In this document: positions 19,267 through 28,306 of the stretch, piece by piece | How positions within the stretch are numbered: position 1 is the stretch's first letter | Layout of the letters: every line of letters begins with the position of its first letter | Origin: Pseudomonas sp. CC6-YY-74 | Lineage (GTDB): Bacteria > Pseudomonadota > Gammaproteobacteria > Pseudomonadales > Pseudomonadaceae | Direction of reading: 5' to 3' | NCBI RefSeq assembly: GCF_002025205.1 | Contig: NZ_CP019947.1 | Span: 1,681,501-1,745,500, forward strand | DNA length: 64,000 nucleotides | Translations under genes and position numbers: made by a program | Notes under the pieces: generated by a model | What the model was told of the DNA's origin: nothing | What the model saw: the letters and a program-made list of their open reading frames with translations, nothing else | The model's database searches: none

Positions 19267-20040
19267 ATGGACTATCAAACCCTACTGGTCGAGGTAAGCG
19301 AACGGGTCGCCCTGATCACCCTCAACCGACCGCAAGCGCTCAATGCGCTGAACAGCCAGCTGATCAGCGAACTCAACCTGGTCCTCGACCGCCTGGAAGC
19401 CGACCCAGAGGTCGGTTGTATGGTCATCACCGGTTCGGCCAAGGCGTTCGCCGCGGGTGCCGACATCAAGGAGATGGTCGACAAGGACTACCCGTCGATC
19501 TACCTCGACGACTTCTTCGCCGCCGCCGATCGCATCGGCAACCGGCGCAAACCGCTGATTGCGGCGGTCGCCGGCTACGCCCTGGGCGGTGGTTGCGAGC
19601 TGGCGCTGATGTGCGACTTCATCTACGCCGCCGACAACGCCCGCTTCGGCTTGCCTGAGCTGAGCCTGGGCGTGACCCCCGGCATCGGTGGCACCCAACG
19701 CTTGACCCATGCCCTGGGCAAGGCCAAGGCCATGGAACTGTGCCTCACCGGCCGTCATTTGGGCGCCGCAGAAGCCGAGCGTGCCGGCCTGGTGGCCCAG
19801 GTCTTCCCCGCCGCCGAGCTGCTCGAGCAGACCCTCAAGGTGGCCCAAGGTATCGCCGCCAAATCGCTGCCGGCCAGCATGCTGGTCAAGGAATGCGTCA
19901 ACCGAGCCTTCGAACTCGGCCTCAACGAGGGTGTGCGCTTCGAACGTCGGGTGTTCCATTCGCTGTTCGCCAGTCACGACCAGAAGGAAGGCATGCGCGC
20001 CTTCGTGGAAAAACGCCAAGCGCAGTTTAAGCACCGCTGA
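19267..20040 (+). CDS. Enoyl-CoA hydratase (crotonase family)
   Basis: Crotonase-fold hydratase of 257 residues, the usual length. The oxyanion-hole segments are GSAKAFAAGADIKEM near residue 60 and AGYALGGGCELALMCDF near residue 105. The catalytic glutamates fit the E of GGGCELAL and of FGLPELSLGVTPGIGGTQRL. In this operon it would hydrate methacrylyl-CoA to 3-hydroxyisobutyryl-CoA. It could also act on tiglyl-CoA for the isoleucine genes at 6401-9744, which lack a hydratase. It is preceded by a strong GGGAGATATCACC leader and follows the MITE-like repeat. Confidence 0.92.
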   Translation: MDYQTLLVEVSERVALITLNRPQALNALNSQLISELNLVLDRLEADPEVGCMVITGSAKAFAAGADIKEMVDKDYPSIYLDDFFAAADRIGNRRKPLIAAVAGYALGGGCELALMCDFIYAADNARFGLPELSLGVTPGIGGTQRLTHALGKAKAMELCLTGRHLGAAEAERAGLVAQVFPAAELLEQTLKVAQGIAAKSLPASMLVKECVNRAFELGLNEGVRFERRVFHSLFASHDQKEGMRAFVEKRQAQFKHR

Positions 20041-20067
20041 GCCCCCCTAATTACAGAGGTATCCACC

Positions 20068-20964
20068 ATGCATATCGGTTTTCTTGGTCTCGGCAACATG
20101 GGCGGCCCAATGGCCTGCAACCTGCTCAAGGCCGGCCACCGCGTCACCGTCTTCGACCCCAGCGCCCACGCTGTCGCCGCGCTTGTCGAGGCCGGCGCCA
20201 CGAGTGCCACTTCCCCGGCGGCGGTGGCCCAGGCTCAGGTCGAGGCGATCGTCACCATGCTGCCGGCGGCGGCTCAGGTGAAACAGGTTTACCAGGGCAA
20301 AGATGGCCTGCTGGCGCACGTCGGCCAGGGCGTGCTGCTGATCGACTGCTCGACCATCGACCCGCTCAGTGCCCGCGAAGTAGCCGCCCTGGCTCTCGCC
20401 CAAGGCAATCCCATGCTCGATGCGCCGGTTTCCGGCGGCACCGCTGGCGCCGCGGCTGGCACCCTGACCTTTATGGTCGGCGGTCCGGCCAGTGCGTTCG
20501 ACCAGGCCGGGCCTATTCTCTGCGCCATGGGCAAGAACCTCGTCCACTGTGGTGACAGCGGCAACGGCCAGGTGGCCAAGATTGCCAACAACATGCTGCT
20601 CGGCATATCCATGATCGGCGTCGCCGAAGCCATGGCCCTGGGCGTGGCCCTGGGCATGGACGCCAAGGTGCTGGCCGGGGTCATCAACACATCCAGCGGC
20701 CGCTGCTGGAGCTCGGAAATCAACAACCCGTTCCCCGGCGTACTGGAGAACGCTCCGGCCTCGCGTGGCTACAGCGGCGGTTTCGGCACCGACCTGATGC
20801 TCAAGGACCTCGGCCTGGCTACCGAAGCGGCCAAGCACGTGCGCCAGCCAGTACTGCTCGGCGCCGCCGCCCAGCAGCAGTACCAAAGCTTCAGCCAGCA
20901 GGGTAATGGCGGCCTGGATTTCTCCGCCATCATCAAGCTGTACCGTCGGGATAGCGAGGCATGA
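20068..20964 (+). CDS. mmsB: 3-hydroxyisobutyrate dehydrogenase
   Basis: NAD-dependent dehydrogenase of 298 residues that oxidises 3-hydroxyisobutyrate to methylmalonate semialdehyde. It opens with the dinucleotide motif IGFLGLGNMGGPMACNLLKAG. It then shows the substrate motif MLDAPVSGGTAGAAAGTLTF and the catalytic lysine region GNGQVAKIANNMLLGISMIG, followed by WSSEINNPFPGV. All are standard for the 3-HIBADH family. The gene is 27 bases after the hydratase, and its stop overlaps the next start in ATGA. Confidence 0.95.
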   Translation: MHIGFLGLGNMGGPMACNLLKAGHRVTVFDPSAHAVAALVEAGATSATSPAAVAQAQVEAIVTMLPAAAQVKQVYQGKDGLLAHVGQGVLLIDCSTIDPLSAREVAALALAQGNPMLDAPVSGGTAGAAAGTLTFMVGGPASAFDQAGPILCAMGKNLVHCGDSGNGQVAKIANNMLLGISMIGVAEAMALGVALGMDAKVLAGVINTSSGRCWSSEINNPFPGVLENAPASRGYSGGFGTDLMLKDLGLATEAAKHVRQPVLLGAAAQQQYQSFSQQGNGGLDFSAIIKLYRRDSEA

Positions 20965-22049
20965 GCAGCGCCGAAGCGGCGGTCTTGGCCGAGGTGCGCA
21001 ACCGCATCGGCCACCTGACCCTCAACCGCCCGAGCGGCCTCAACGCCCTGACCCTGCCCATGGTGCGCTTGCTCCTGCAGCACCTGCATGCCTGGGAGCA
21101 GGATCCTGAAGTGCTCGCCGTGGTCCTGCGTGGCAACGGTGAAAAGGCCTTCTGCGCCGGTGGCGATATTCGCATGCTGTACGACAGCTACACCGGCGGC
21201 AGCAATCAGCACGAGCTGTTTCTCGAGGAGGAATACGCCCTCGACCAGTACCTGCATGCTTACCCCAAGCCGGTGCTGGCGCTACTCGACCGCTTCGTTC
21301 TCGGCGGTGGCATGGGCCTGGCCCAGGCGGCTGCCCTGCGGGTAGTCACCGAACGGGTGAAGATGGGCATGCCGGAAGTCAGCATCGGCTTCTTCCCGGA
21401 TGTCGGCGGCAGTTACTTCCTGCCCCGGCTGCCCGGCCAACTGGGCTTTTACCTGGGTATCACCGGCCTCCAGGTCGGCGCCGCGGACGCGCTCTACGCC
21501 GGGCTGGCCGACCATTGTCTGGCCAGCGAACGGCTGGCCGAGTTCGACCAGGCGCTGGACACTCTGAGCTGGTCGGCAGCGCCAATGGAAAACGTGCAGC
21601 AGTTGCTCGACAGCATGACCTGCGGCGATCTGCCCGGTGGCGAGCTCAAGGTCCTGCGCCAGGCCATCGACGATTACTTCGCCCTACCCGACTTGCCGGC
21701 GATCCGCGCCGCCCTGCTCAGCGAGAACCGCCCAGAGTTGCAGGCCTGGGCGCAAGACACCGTACGGGTGTTGGACAGCCGCTCGCCGCTCGCCATGGCG
21801 GTGACCCTGGAGCTGCTGCAGCGCGGCCAGCACCTAGCGCTGGCCGACTGCTTCGCGCAGGAACTGCACCTGGACTACCAATGGTTCGAACGCGGCGACC
21901 TGATCGAAGGCATCCGCGCGCTGATCATCGACAAAGACAAGACTCCGCGCTGGAACCCAGCGACCCTGGCCGAACTGGACCCGCAGCGGGTGCAGGCCTT
22001 CTTCAACGGCTTGCGCCCCGCTGCCAGCAACCCCCTGCACCGCGCCTGA
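20961..22049 (+). CDS. 3-hydroxyisobutyryl-CoA hydrolase
   Basis: Crotonase-superfamily thioesterase of 362 residues, about 100 longer at the C-terminus than hydratases and typical of HIBCH. Motifs are [20 protein letters not shown], the oxyanion [39 protein letters not shown], and [20 protein letters not shown] with the catalytic glutamate. The C-terminal [20 protein letters not shown] is also a HIBCH hallmark. It frees 3-hydroxyisobutyrate from its CoA ester so that MmsB can act. Translation is coupled to mmsB by a four-base overlap. Confidence 0.93.
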   Translation: MSSAEAAVLAEVRNRIGHLTLNRPSGLNALTLPMVRLLLQHLHAWEQDPEVLAVVLRGNGEKAFCAGGDIRMLYDSYTGGSNQHELFLEEEYALDQYLHAYPKPVLALLDRFVLGGGMGLAQAAALRVVTERVKMGMPEVSIGFFPDVGGSYFLPRLPGQLGFYLGITGLQVGAADALYAGLADHCLASERLAEFDQALDTLSWSAAPMENVQQLLDSMTCGDLPGGELKVLRQAIDDYFALPDLPAIRAALLSENRPELQAWAQDTVRVLDSRSPLAMAVTLELLQRGQHLALADCFAQELHLDYQWFERGDLIEGIRALIIDKDKTPRWNPATLAELDPQRVQAFFNGLRPAASNPLHRA

Positions 22050-22081
22050 ATGGCGCGGCCAGAACTGAGGAGAGCACTGCC

Positions 22082-23233
22082 ATGCACGACAGCCAATTGA
22101 CCGAAGAACAACGCATGATCCGCGACATGGCCCGCGACTTTGCCCGCAGCGAAGTCGCGCCGCATGCCCAAGCCTGGGAGAAGGCCGGCTGGATCGATGA
22201 CGCCGTGGTGGCGCAGATGGGTGAACTGGGCCTGCTCGGCATGGTGGTGCCCGACACCTGGGGTGGCAGCTACACCGACTATGTGGCCTACGCCCTGGCC
22301 GTGGAAGAAATCTCGGCTGGCGACGGTGCCCTCGGCGCCTTGATGAGCATCCACAATTCGGTGGGCTGCGGCCCCCTGCTGAAATACGGCAGCCCGACGC
22401 AGCAAGACAGCTGGTTGCCGCTTCTGGCCAGCGGCCAGGCGATCGGTTGCTTCTGCCTGACCGAGCCACAGGCCGGCTCCGAGGCACACAACCTGCGCAC
22501 CCGCGCCGAACTGCGCGACGGCCAGTGGGTACTCAACGGTGCCAAGCAGTTCGTCAGCAACGGCAAACGCGCCAAGCTGGCCATCGTCTTCGCCGTCACC
22601 GATCCGCAGCTGGGCAAGAAGGGCCTGTCGGCCTTCCTGGTGCCGACCGACAACCCCGGCTTCGTCGTCGAGCGTAGCGAACACAAGATGGGCATCAAGG
22701 CCTCCGACACCTGCGCGGTGACCCTGAATGACTGCACCATCGCCGAGGCCAACCTGCTCGGCGAGCGCGGCAAGGGCTTGGCCATTGCCCTGTCCAACCT
22801 GGAAGGCGGCCGCATCGGCATCGCCGCCCAGGCCCTGGGCATCGCCCGCGCGGCTTTCGAAGCCGCCCTGGGTTATGCCCGCGAGCGCATCCAGTTCGGC
22901 AAACCGATCGGTGAGCACCAGAGCATCGCCAACATGCTTGCCGACATGCACACCCAGCTCAACGCCGCGCGTTTGCTGATCCTGCATGCGGCACGCCTTA
23001 AGAGCGCCGGGCATCCCTGCCTGTCGGAGGCCTCGCAGGCCAAGCTGTTCGCCTCGGAGATGGCCGAGCGGGTGTGTTCCAAGGCAGTGCAGATCCATGG
23101 CGGCTACGGCTACCTGGAGGATTACCCGGTGGAGCGCTACTACCGCGACGCGCGCATCACCCAGATCTACGAAGGCTCCAGCGAGATTCAGCGCCTGCTG
23201 ATCGCCCGCGAACTGGCGCATTACCCGCTGTAA
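22082..23233 (+). CDS. Acyl-CoA dehydrogenase (probable isobutyryl-CoA dehydrogenase)
   Basis: FAD acyl-CoA dehydrogenase of 383 residues. It starts [20 protein letters not shown] and contains [40 protein letters not shown] and [36 protein letters not shown] follows and includes the catalytic glutamate. It is related to, but clearly distinct from, the dehydrogenase at 6401-7528. As part of the mmsA/B operon the best substrate is isobutyryl-CoA, giving methacrylyl-CoA. The ATG at 22082 with GAGGAGAGCACTGCC upstream is chosen over the longer open frame from 21515, which runs through the hydrolase gene. Confidence 0.9.
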   Translation: MHDSQLTEEQRMIRDMARDFARSEVAPHAQAWEKAGWIDDAVVAQMGELGLLGMVVPDTWGGSYTDYVAYALAVEEISAGDGALGALMSIHNSVGCGPLLKYGSPTQQDSWLPLLASGQAIGCFCLTEPQAGSEAHNLRTRAELRDGQWVLNGAKQFVSNGKRAKLAIVFAVTDPQLGKKGLSAFLVPTDNPGFVVERSEHKMGIKASDTCAVTLNDCTIAEANLLGERGKGLAIALSNLEGGRIGIAAQALGIARAAFEAALGYARERIQFGKPIGEHQSIANMLADMHTQLNAARLLILHAARLKSAGHPCLSEASQAKLFASEMAERVCSKAVQIHGGYGYLEDYPVERYYRDARITQIYEGSSEIQRLLIARELAHYPL

Positions 23234-23339
23234 ACGGCCACTGGCCAAATCGCTCAGGCAAACCGAGCGCTGGCGACCTGGGTTTTCCCCGCCCGGGGCG
23301 CCATGCTCGGCGCTCGACCACCACCTGCCGAACACCTTC

Positions 23340-23942
23340 ATGCCCGCCACCCAGCCCATCCCCGATTCCTCGCGCTATCAGTCCACCCGCCTCAAGGCAT
23401 TGAGCCTGTTTGCCAGCCGCGGTTTCAGCACTGTCAGCATGCGCGACCTGGCTAAGCACCTGGGCATCCAGCCGGGCTCCCTCTACAACCACATCGAAAG
23501 CAAGGAAGCGCTGCTGTTCGAGCTGATCGAGGAGCTCTATGAACAGCTGCTGCACGGCGCCCGCCAGATGCAACGGCGCGCTGCCACGCCCGCCGAACAG
23601 CTGCACGGCCTGCTCGAGGCGCACCTGCGGTTGCACGCCAGCATGGCCGCGCATTTTCGTCTTGCCGAATACGACAGTCACTGCCTGGCCAGCGAGCAGC
23701 AGGCGCACATCCACGAGCTTCGCGCGCGCTACACACAGCTGCTGGTCGAGTGCGTGGAGCAACTTACCGGCCAGCCGGCCGGCAACAGCCGCCGCGCCGC
23801 GTTGAACGGCATCGTGGCCCTGCTCAATCAGTTACCGGCCTGGGTCGAGGCGCCCGAGATGAGCCCGACGGCACGCCACGCGTTGCTGCGTGACATGGTC
23901 CTGAGCGCGCTGGGCGGCGCGTTGCGCGCGCCCCAGGACTGA
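23340..23942 (+). CDS. TetR-family transcriptional regulator
   Basis: TetR-type repressor of 200 residues. The N-terminal helix-turn-helix is RLKALSLFASRGFSTVSMRD, LAKHLGIQPGSLYNHIESKE. The C-terminal ligand domain is helical (LLFELIEELYEQLLHGARQ, then RLHASMAAHFRLAEYDSHCL). It is the last gene of the valine group, 106 bases after the dehydrogenase, and is convergent with the MerR gene. It may regulate the valine operon, though no operator was recognised. Confidence 0.88.
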   Translation: MPATQPIPDSSRYQSTRLKALSLFASRGFSTVSMRDLAKHLGIQPGSLYNHIESKEALLFELIEELYEQLLHGARQMQRRAATPAEQLHGLLEAHLRLHASMAAHFRLAEYDSHCLASEQQAHIHELRARYTQLLVECVEQLTGQPAGNSRRAALNGIVALLNQLPAWVEAPEMSPTARHALLRDMVLSALGGALRAPQD

Positions 23943-24010
23943 GAGCCGGTGATAAAACTCACGCCTACTGCGGCCGCCGCCAAACGACCGCTGCGGCGCC
24001 AGCCGAGTCT

Positions 24011-24400
24011 TCATTGCGTCGCGGGGATGCCCTGCAAGGCGGCGTGGCAACGCTCTTCGGCCGTGTCCAGTTCCAGCTGCATCTGCTGGATGTCCAGCAA
24101 CTGCTGCTCCAGCTGTAGACGCCGTTCGGCGATCTTGCCCAGCATGATCTCGAGCTGGTTACGGTTGTCGCCCTGCGGGTCGTACAGCTCGATCAGGGTC
24201 TTGCATTCGGCCAGGGAGAAGCCAATGCGCTTGCCGCGCAGAATCAGCTTTAGCGCGACCCTGTCCTTGGCCGTAAAGATCCGCTCCTGGCCGCGACGGG
24301 TCGGTATCAGCATGCCCTGCTCTTCATAGAAACGAATGGTCCGAGTGGTCACATCCAGCTCGCGCGCCAGTTCGGAAATGCTGTAGGTCTTGGCGGTCAT
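24011..24400 (-). CDS. MerR-family regulator, LiuR paralogue
   Basis: MerR-type regulator of 129 residues, very similar over its whole length to LiuR at 51282. Both share YSISELARELDVTTRTIRFY-type DNA-binding heads, [16 protein letters not shown], and the long coiled-coil tail [18 protein letters not shown]. No metal-binding cysteines are present, as in the acyl-CoA-responsive LiuR group. The start at 24400 has AAGGATC upstream. A LiuR-type box lies 95 bases before it, so autoregulation or cross-regulation with LiuR is likely. It follows the terminator of the porin gene on the same strand. Confidence 0.9.
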   Translation of the reverse strand: MTAKTYSISELARELDVTTRTIRFYEEQGMLIPTRRGQERIFTAKDRVALKLILRGKRIGFSLAECKTLIELYDPQGDNRNQLEIMLGKIAERRLQLEQQLLDIQQMQLELDTAEERCHAALQGIPATQ

Positions 24401-24494
24401 GCTTGATCCTTGGTCGATTGTCCACGAGCCATGCCGCACAGGGGCTCGCGCGACATGGGTTCATGGCTATAAGCCTTGGAACGCTAACAACTCA

Positions 24495-24509
24495 TTACGT
24501 TAACGTCAA
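24495..24509 (-). promoter_or_regulatory. LiuR-type operator, box B
   Basis: In the direction of the MerR gene it reads TTGACGTTAACGTAA, a near-perfect palindrome around GTTAAC. Besides this box, the gap 24401-24808 holds only the porin terminator; no other gene was seen. Confidence 0.8.
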
Positions 24510-24607
24510 CGCAGCGGCTCGCCACAATCAAGCGGACCAGCCGCAGGCAGGCAATGGCGATGATCTGTCGGTAGGCGCTCGGACCTGCGCAATGCCAAAT
24601 CGAAGAC

Positions 24608-24634
24608 AAAAAAAACCGGGCCACCAGGGCCCGG
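24608..24634 (-). terminator. Rho-independent terminator of the ABC/porin operon
   Basis: On the minus strand CCGGGCC (24634-24628) pairs with GGCCCGG (24622-24616) around a five-base loop and is followed by eight T's. It lies 175 bases after the porin stop and separates that operon from the MerR gene. Confidence 0.88.
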
Positions 24635-24808
24635 CAAACTTCACACCAAGGAGCAATCGGATCGAGCGGTTAGCCCGGGCTTACCAGAGCGGCGGCTTTT
24701 GCTGACGATCAAGTGGTTCTCGTCCAGGTTGCTACGGGTGGAGCATCCCGCCACAACGCACAAGAATGAATCGTGCCCGGCCGCAGCGCCGTCAAACGGC
24801 GCGAGCGA

Positions 24809-26148
24809 TCAGAAGTTGTACTGCGCCGAGGTTTGCACGCGGTTCAAATCGCCATTGCGGCCATCTTCCGTTTCACGCCTGGCGTGAATCAGTTCCAGGC
24901 CGAACGTCGTGCTGGCAACCGGGCTCCACAGCAGGTTCAGGTGAGCGGTGTCGGCGCTTTCGTTCATGTTCGCAGTCGTCACACCACTCGGGTTGCTCGC
25001 GCGGGCGGTCGACAGCGCCAGGGTAGAACGCAGGTTATCCATCCAGAAGTGGCGGTAGGCGAGAATCGCGCCCCACTGGTTGTTCAGGCTGAGTTCGCCG
25101 GCGGTATCGACGCTGCCGTCGGAGAATACCGCCTGGCCCATGTAGCGGCCGAGCGCGTTACCGGCGGTGAGCGAGAACTGGAAGGTGTCCTTGCCGACGG
25201 TCGGCACCACGCCGTAAGCGGCGAGCGCGCCACCCCATTGGTCGTCGGCACCCGCGGCCGTATCGACGCGAATGTTGCGCGCCATCGCGGCCAGGGCGAA
25301 GCGGCCGACGGCGGTGTTGAAGTCCAGTCGCGCAACCAGATCGGGCACCTTGTCGTCGTCGGTCAGCGCATTGGTACCGCCGCCGACATTGGCCGTGGTC
25401 AGGAAGGACTCGGGGCTTTCCGCCGCAATCGACCAGGAGCCGCCATCGAAGCCCTCGGTCCAGCGCACCTGGGTCTGGCGGATGAAGAGTTCGCCGACCG
25501 GGCCGCCGAAGTCCAGGGTCTCGGGCAGGGAGCCCGCGTCCATGAAGGTAGACCAGGTCTGGCCGGCAAGCAGGCCGCCGAGGCTGCCGAAGCATGGCGG
25601 GTGCGCGGGCCATTGGAGTTGCTGACGGCCTCGTTGCCATTCGAGCCGAAGAAGTCGGCCTCAACGAAGGTCTTGAGTTCGCCCCACGCGGTCGGCGTAC
25701 TGGTGGCGAAGTTGAGACGGGTCTGGCGCGCGTGGAGGGTAATCTGACCGTCTTCAGTATTAGTGTCGCCGTCCAGGGGAATCGAACCCGGAACCAGCAA
25801 CTGGTCAAGCGTGCTGCCCACGCCCGCGCTGGTGTCGCTGTACAACAGGTCGGCCTTGACGTAGCCGCCGAACTTGACCGAGGTAGTGGAACCGGGCAGC
25901 TTGAACGAACCTGGGGTGGTGCCGGCGGTCACGCTGTTGGCGGGCGCGACGGCCTTGGCGGTTTCGGCCTGCTTCTGCTCGAGCGCCGCAATGCTGTTCT
26001 GCAGCGCCTCGACCTGCGCCTTCAACGCCTGCATGTCGGACGCGGTGTCGGCGCTGGCGGGCGCCATGAAGCCAGCCAGGCTGGCGCTGATCGCCACGCA
26101 GAGGACTTTGGCCTTGATGGGCTTGGTGATCAATTTTTCAACGTGCAT
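24809..26148 (-). pseudogene. DcaP-like outer-membrane porin with a single-base frameshift
   Basis: Porin of the DcaP-like family, 446 residues if repaired. A signal peptide (ending ...FMAPASADT) is followed by the typical coiled-coil SDMQALKAQVEALQNSIAAL, then beta-strand repeats beginning SVKFGGYVKADLLYSDTSAG and ending in QTSAQYNF with a terminal Phe. The frame is lost after NSNGPRTRHA and resumes as FGSLGGLLAGQTWSTF. One base is missing at about 25592-25593. Start 26148 has AAGAGAG upstream. DcaP proteins take up dicarboxylates and other acids. Here it is the last gene of an ABC transporter operon with a LiuR-type box, suggesting outer-membrane entry of the same organic acid. Confidence 0.85.
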
Positions 26149-26279
26149 AGGTCTCTCTTCTTGTAGGTGGGTAGTGCAGCAACGCCAGGCAGCCAACTGC
26201 CAATCGGCCGATGCAACCGACCCGTTACCCACGGGGTTCCCCGTGGCGTCCAGACAACCCTGCCGACGACTCGACAGAG

Positions 26280-26325
26280 CAAAAAACAGGCAAACAGCCC
26301 CCCGGTGCGGATCAGGGTCCGCACC
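26280..26325 (-). terminator. Possible partial terminator between livM and the porin gene
   Basis: GGTGCGGA (26304-26311) and TCCGCACC (26318-26325) form an eight-pair stem with a six-base loop. On the minus strand it is followed by a G-run and, further on, TGTTTTTT. A second perfect stem CCACGGGG/CCCCGTGG lies at 26229-26246. Together they may reduce readthrough into the porin or stabilise the upstream message. Confidence 0.45.
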
Positions 26326-26350
26326 TTGAACAGGCAGCAGGAGGCTTGCT

Positions 26351-27355
26351 TTAGAAGTTGCGCTTCGCCAGCTTCAGCACCCAGCCGACGATGCCAGCCC
26401 GGAACAGCAGCACGCAGGTGACGAAGATCACCCCGAGGATCACGTGCACCCATTCGCCCAATGGGCCGTTGGACAGGTAACTCTGCAGGGTGACCACCAC
26501 GCTGGCGCCGACCAGCGGCCCGAGCACGGTGCCGACGCCGCCGAGCAAGGTCATCAGGATCACCTCTCCGGACATGTGCCAGTGCGCGTCGGTCAGCGAG
26601 GCCAGCTGGAACACCACGGTCTTGGTCGAGCCCGCCAGGCCGGTCAAGGTGGCGGAAATAACGAAGGCCAACAGCTTGTGCGCGTCGACGTTGTAGCCCA
26701 GGGAAATGGCCCGCGGCTCGTTCTCGCGGATCGCCTTGAGCACCTGGCCATAGGGCGAGTGGATGGTGCGCTGGATGATGGCGAAGCCAACGATGAACAC
26801 CGCGAGGACGAAGTAGTACAGGGTCAGGTTGTCGTTCAGGTCGAACAACCCGAACAACTGCCCACGCGGTACGCCCTGCAGGCCGTTCTCGCCGCCGGTG
26901 AAGGGCGCCTGGACAAAGATGAAGAACACCAGTTGCGCCAGCGCCAGGGTGATCATGGCGAAGTAGATACCCTGACGCCGAATCGCCAGCAGGCCGAACA
27001 GCAAGCCGAGCGCCGCGGACGCCAGGGTGCCGGCGAGTATTCCCAGCTCCGTGCCAAGGCCGCTGTACTCGCTGAGCAAGTAGCCGGTGATGTAGCCGCC
27101 GGTGGCGAAAAAGGCGGCATGACCGAAGGACAACAAGCCGGCATAACCAAGCAACAGGTTGAAGGCGCAGGCGAACAAGGCGAAGCACAGCAGCTTCATC
27201 AGAAAGATCGGGTACACCGCCAGGGGCGCGACCAGCGCGACGCCCAACAGTGCCAGGTAGAACCACAGCTTGCGCCGCTGCGCCGCCTGCTGGCGCTCGC
27301 GTACCACTTGCGGCGGCAGAACCAAGCTGTCCTGTTTGATGTGCAGATTGGTCAT
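26351..27355 (-). CDS. HAAT-family ABC permease (LivM type)
   Basis: Inner-membrane permease of 334 residues with an N-terminal extension and about nine hydrophobic segments. LivM-family marks are LLCFALFACAFNLLLGYAGL, LSFGHAAFFATGGYITGYLL, and the EAA-like GRNEPRAISLGYNVDAHKLLAF region (here AIRENEPRAISLGYNVDAHK), followed by SGEVILMTLLGGVGTVLGPL. It pairs with the LivH-type permease two bases upstream. The substrate of this transporter is not readable from the permeases. The operon's LiuR-type box and DcaP porin suggest a branched or short organic acid rather than an amino acid. Confidence 0.9.
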   Translation of the reverse strand: MTNLHIKQDSLVLPPQVVRERQQAAQRRKLWFYLALLGVALVAPLAVYPIFLMKLLCFALFACAFNLLLGYAGLLSFGHAAFFATGGYITGYLLSEYSGLGTELGILAGTLASAALGLLFGLLAIRRQGIYFAMITLALAQLVFFIFVQAPFTGGENGLQGVPRGQLFGLFDLNDNLTLYYFVLAVFIVGFAIIQRTIHSPYGQVLKAIRENEPRAISLGYNVDAHKLLAFVISATLTGLAGSTKTVVFQLASLTDAHWHMSGEVILMTLLGGVGTVLGPLVGASVVVTLQSYLSNGPLGEWVHVILGVIFVTCVLLFRAGIVGWVLKLAKRNF

Positions 27356-27357
27356 GC

Positions 27358-28245
27358 TTATGTCTCCTTGCCGAACAGTCCCGCGGGACGAACCAGCAGC
27401 ACCAGTACCATCACCAGGAACACGATGGTGTTGGCCGCTTCTGGATAGATCACCTTGGTCAGCCCCTCAATCACGCCCATGGCCAAACCCGTGACGATCG
27501 CGCCCATGATCGAACCCATGCCACCGATTACCACCACGGCAAACACCACGATCAGCAGATTGGCGCCCATGGTCGGCGTGACCGAATAGATCGGTGCGGC
27601 CAGCACCCCGGCCAACCCCGCCAGCGCCGCGCCATAGCCATAGGTCAGGGTAATCAGCAGCGGCACGTTGATGCCGAAGGCCTGCATCAGCTTGGGGTTT
27701 TCGGTACCGGCACGCAGGTAGGAGCCCAGTCGGGTGCGCTCGATCATGTACCAGGTGGCCAGGCACACCACCAGCGCCGCCACCACCACCCAGGCGCGGT
27801 AAGTGGGTAGGAACATGAAGCCGAGGTTGTAACCACCCTTGAGCAGCTCGGGCATCGGGTAGGACGCGCCGGAAACGCCGAACAGCTTGACGAAGCAGCC
27901 CTCGACGATCAGCGCCAGGCCGAACGTCAGCAGCAAGCCGTAGAGGTGATCCTCGCCGGCGATCCGCCGCAGCAGGCCACGCTCGATAAGCATGCCGAGG
28001 GCGCCGACCAGCAGCGGCGCCAGAATCAGCGCCATCCAATAGTTGATGCCCAGGTAGTTGAGGCCGAGCACGGCGGCGAAGGCCCCCAGCATGTACTGGG
28101 CGCCATGGGCGAAGTTGATGATCCGCAACAGACCGAAGATGATCGCCAGGCCCAGGCTGAGCAAGGCATAGAAAGCGCCGTTGATCAGTCCGAGCAGCAG
28201 CTGGCCGAGCAGTACGGTCAGCGGTATGTCGAATACCATAGTCAT
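27358..28245 (-). CDS. HAAT-family ABC permease (LivH type)
   Basis: Permease of 295 residues with eight or so membrane helices. LivH-family features are GLINGAFYALLSLGLAIIFG, LLRIINFAHGAQYMLGAFAA, GTENPKLMQAFGINVPLLIT for ATPase coupling, and VFAVVVIGGMGSIMGAIVTG. It is placed between the binding-protein gene (61 bases upstream) and livM (two bases downstream), all on the minus strand. Confidence 0.92.
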   Translation of the reverse strand: MTMVFDIPLTVLLGQLLLGLINGAFYALLSLGLAIIFGLLRIINFAHGAQYMLGAFAAVLGLNYLGINYWMALILAPLLVGALGMLIERGLLRRIAGEDHLYGLLLTFGLALIVEGCFVKLFGVSGASYPMPELLKGGYNLGFMFLPTYRAWVVVAALVVCLATWYMIERTRLGSYLRAGTENPKLMQAFGINVPLLITLTYGYGAALAGLAGVLAAPIYSVTPTMGANLLIVVFAVVVIGGMGSIMGAIVTGLAMGVIEGLTKVIYPEAANTIVFLVMVLVLLVRPAGLFGKET

Positions 28246-28272
28246 GAGTTACTACCCGCTGAAAGTCAGTGA

Positions 28273-28296
28273 CACCCGGCTGCTGGCAGCCGGGTG
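28273..28296 (-). other. Stable intercistronic hairpin after the binding-protein gene
   Basis: CACCCGGCTGC at 28273-28283 and GCAGCCGGGTG at 28286-28296 form a perfect 11-pair stem with a two-base loop. It lacks a T-run. It lies between the binding-protein stop and livH, where it probably protects the binding-protein part of the mRNA or limits readthrough to the permeases. Confidence 0.6.
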
Positions 28297-28306
28297 ATGA
28301 GTTCGA

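Noticed and set aside
17485..19278. 597-codon minus-strand frame opposite mmsA
   Set aside because: Shadow of mmsA without recognisable features or ribosome site.
21515..22081. N-terminal extension of the acyl-CoA dehydrogenase at 22082
   Set aside because: It runs out of frame through the 3' part of the hydrolase gene. A good ribosome site precedes the ATG at 22082.
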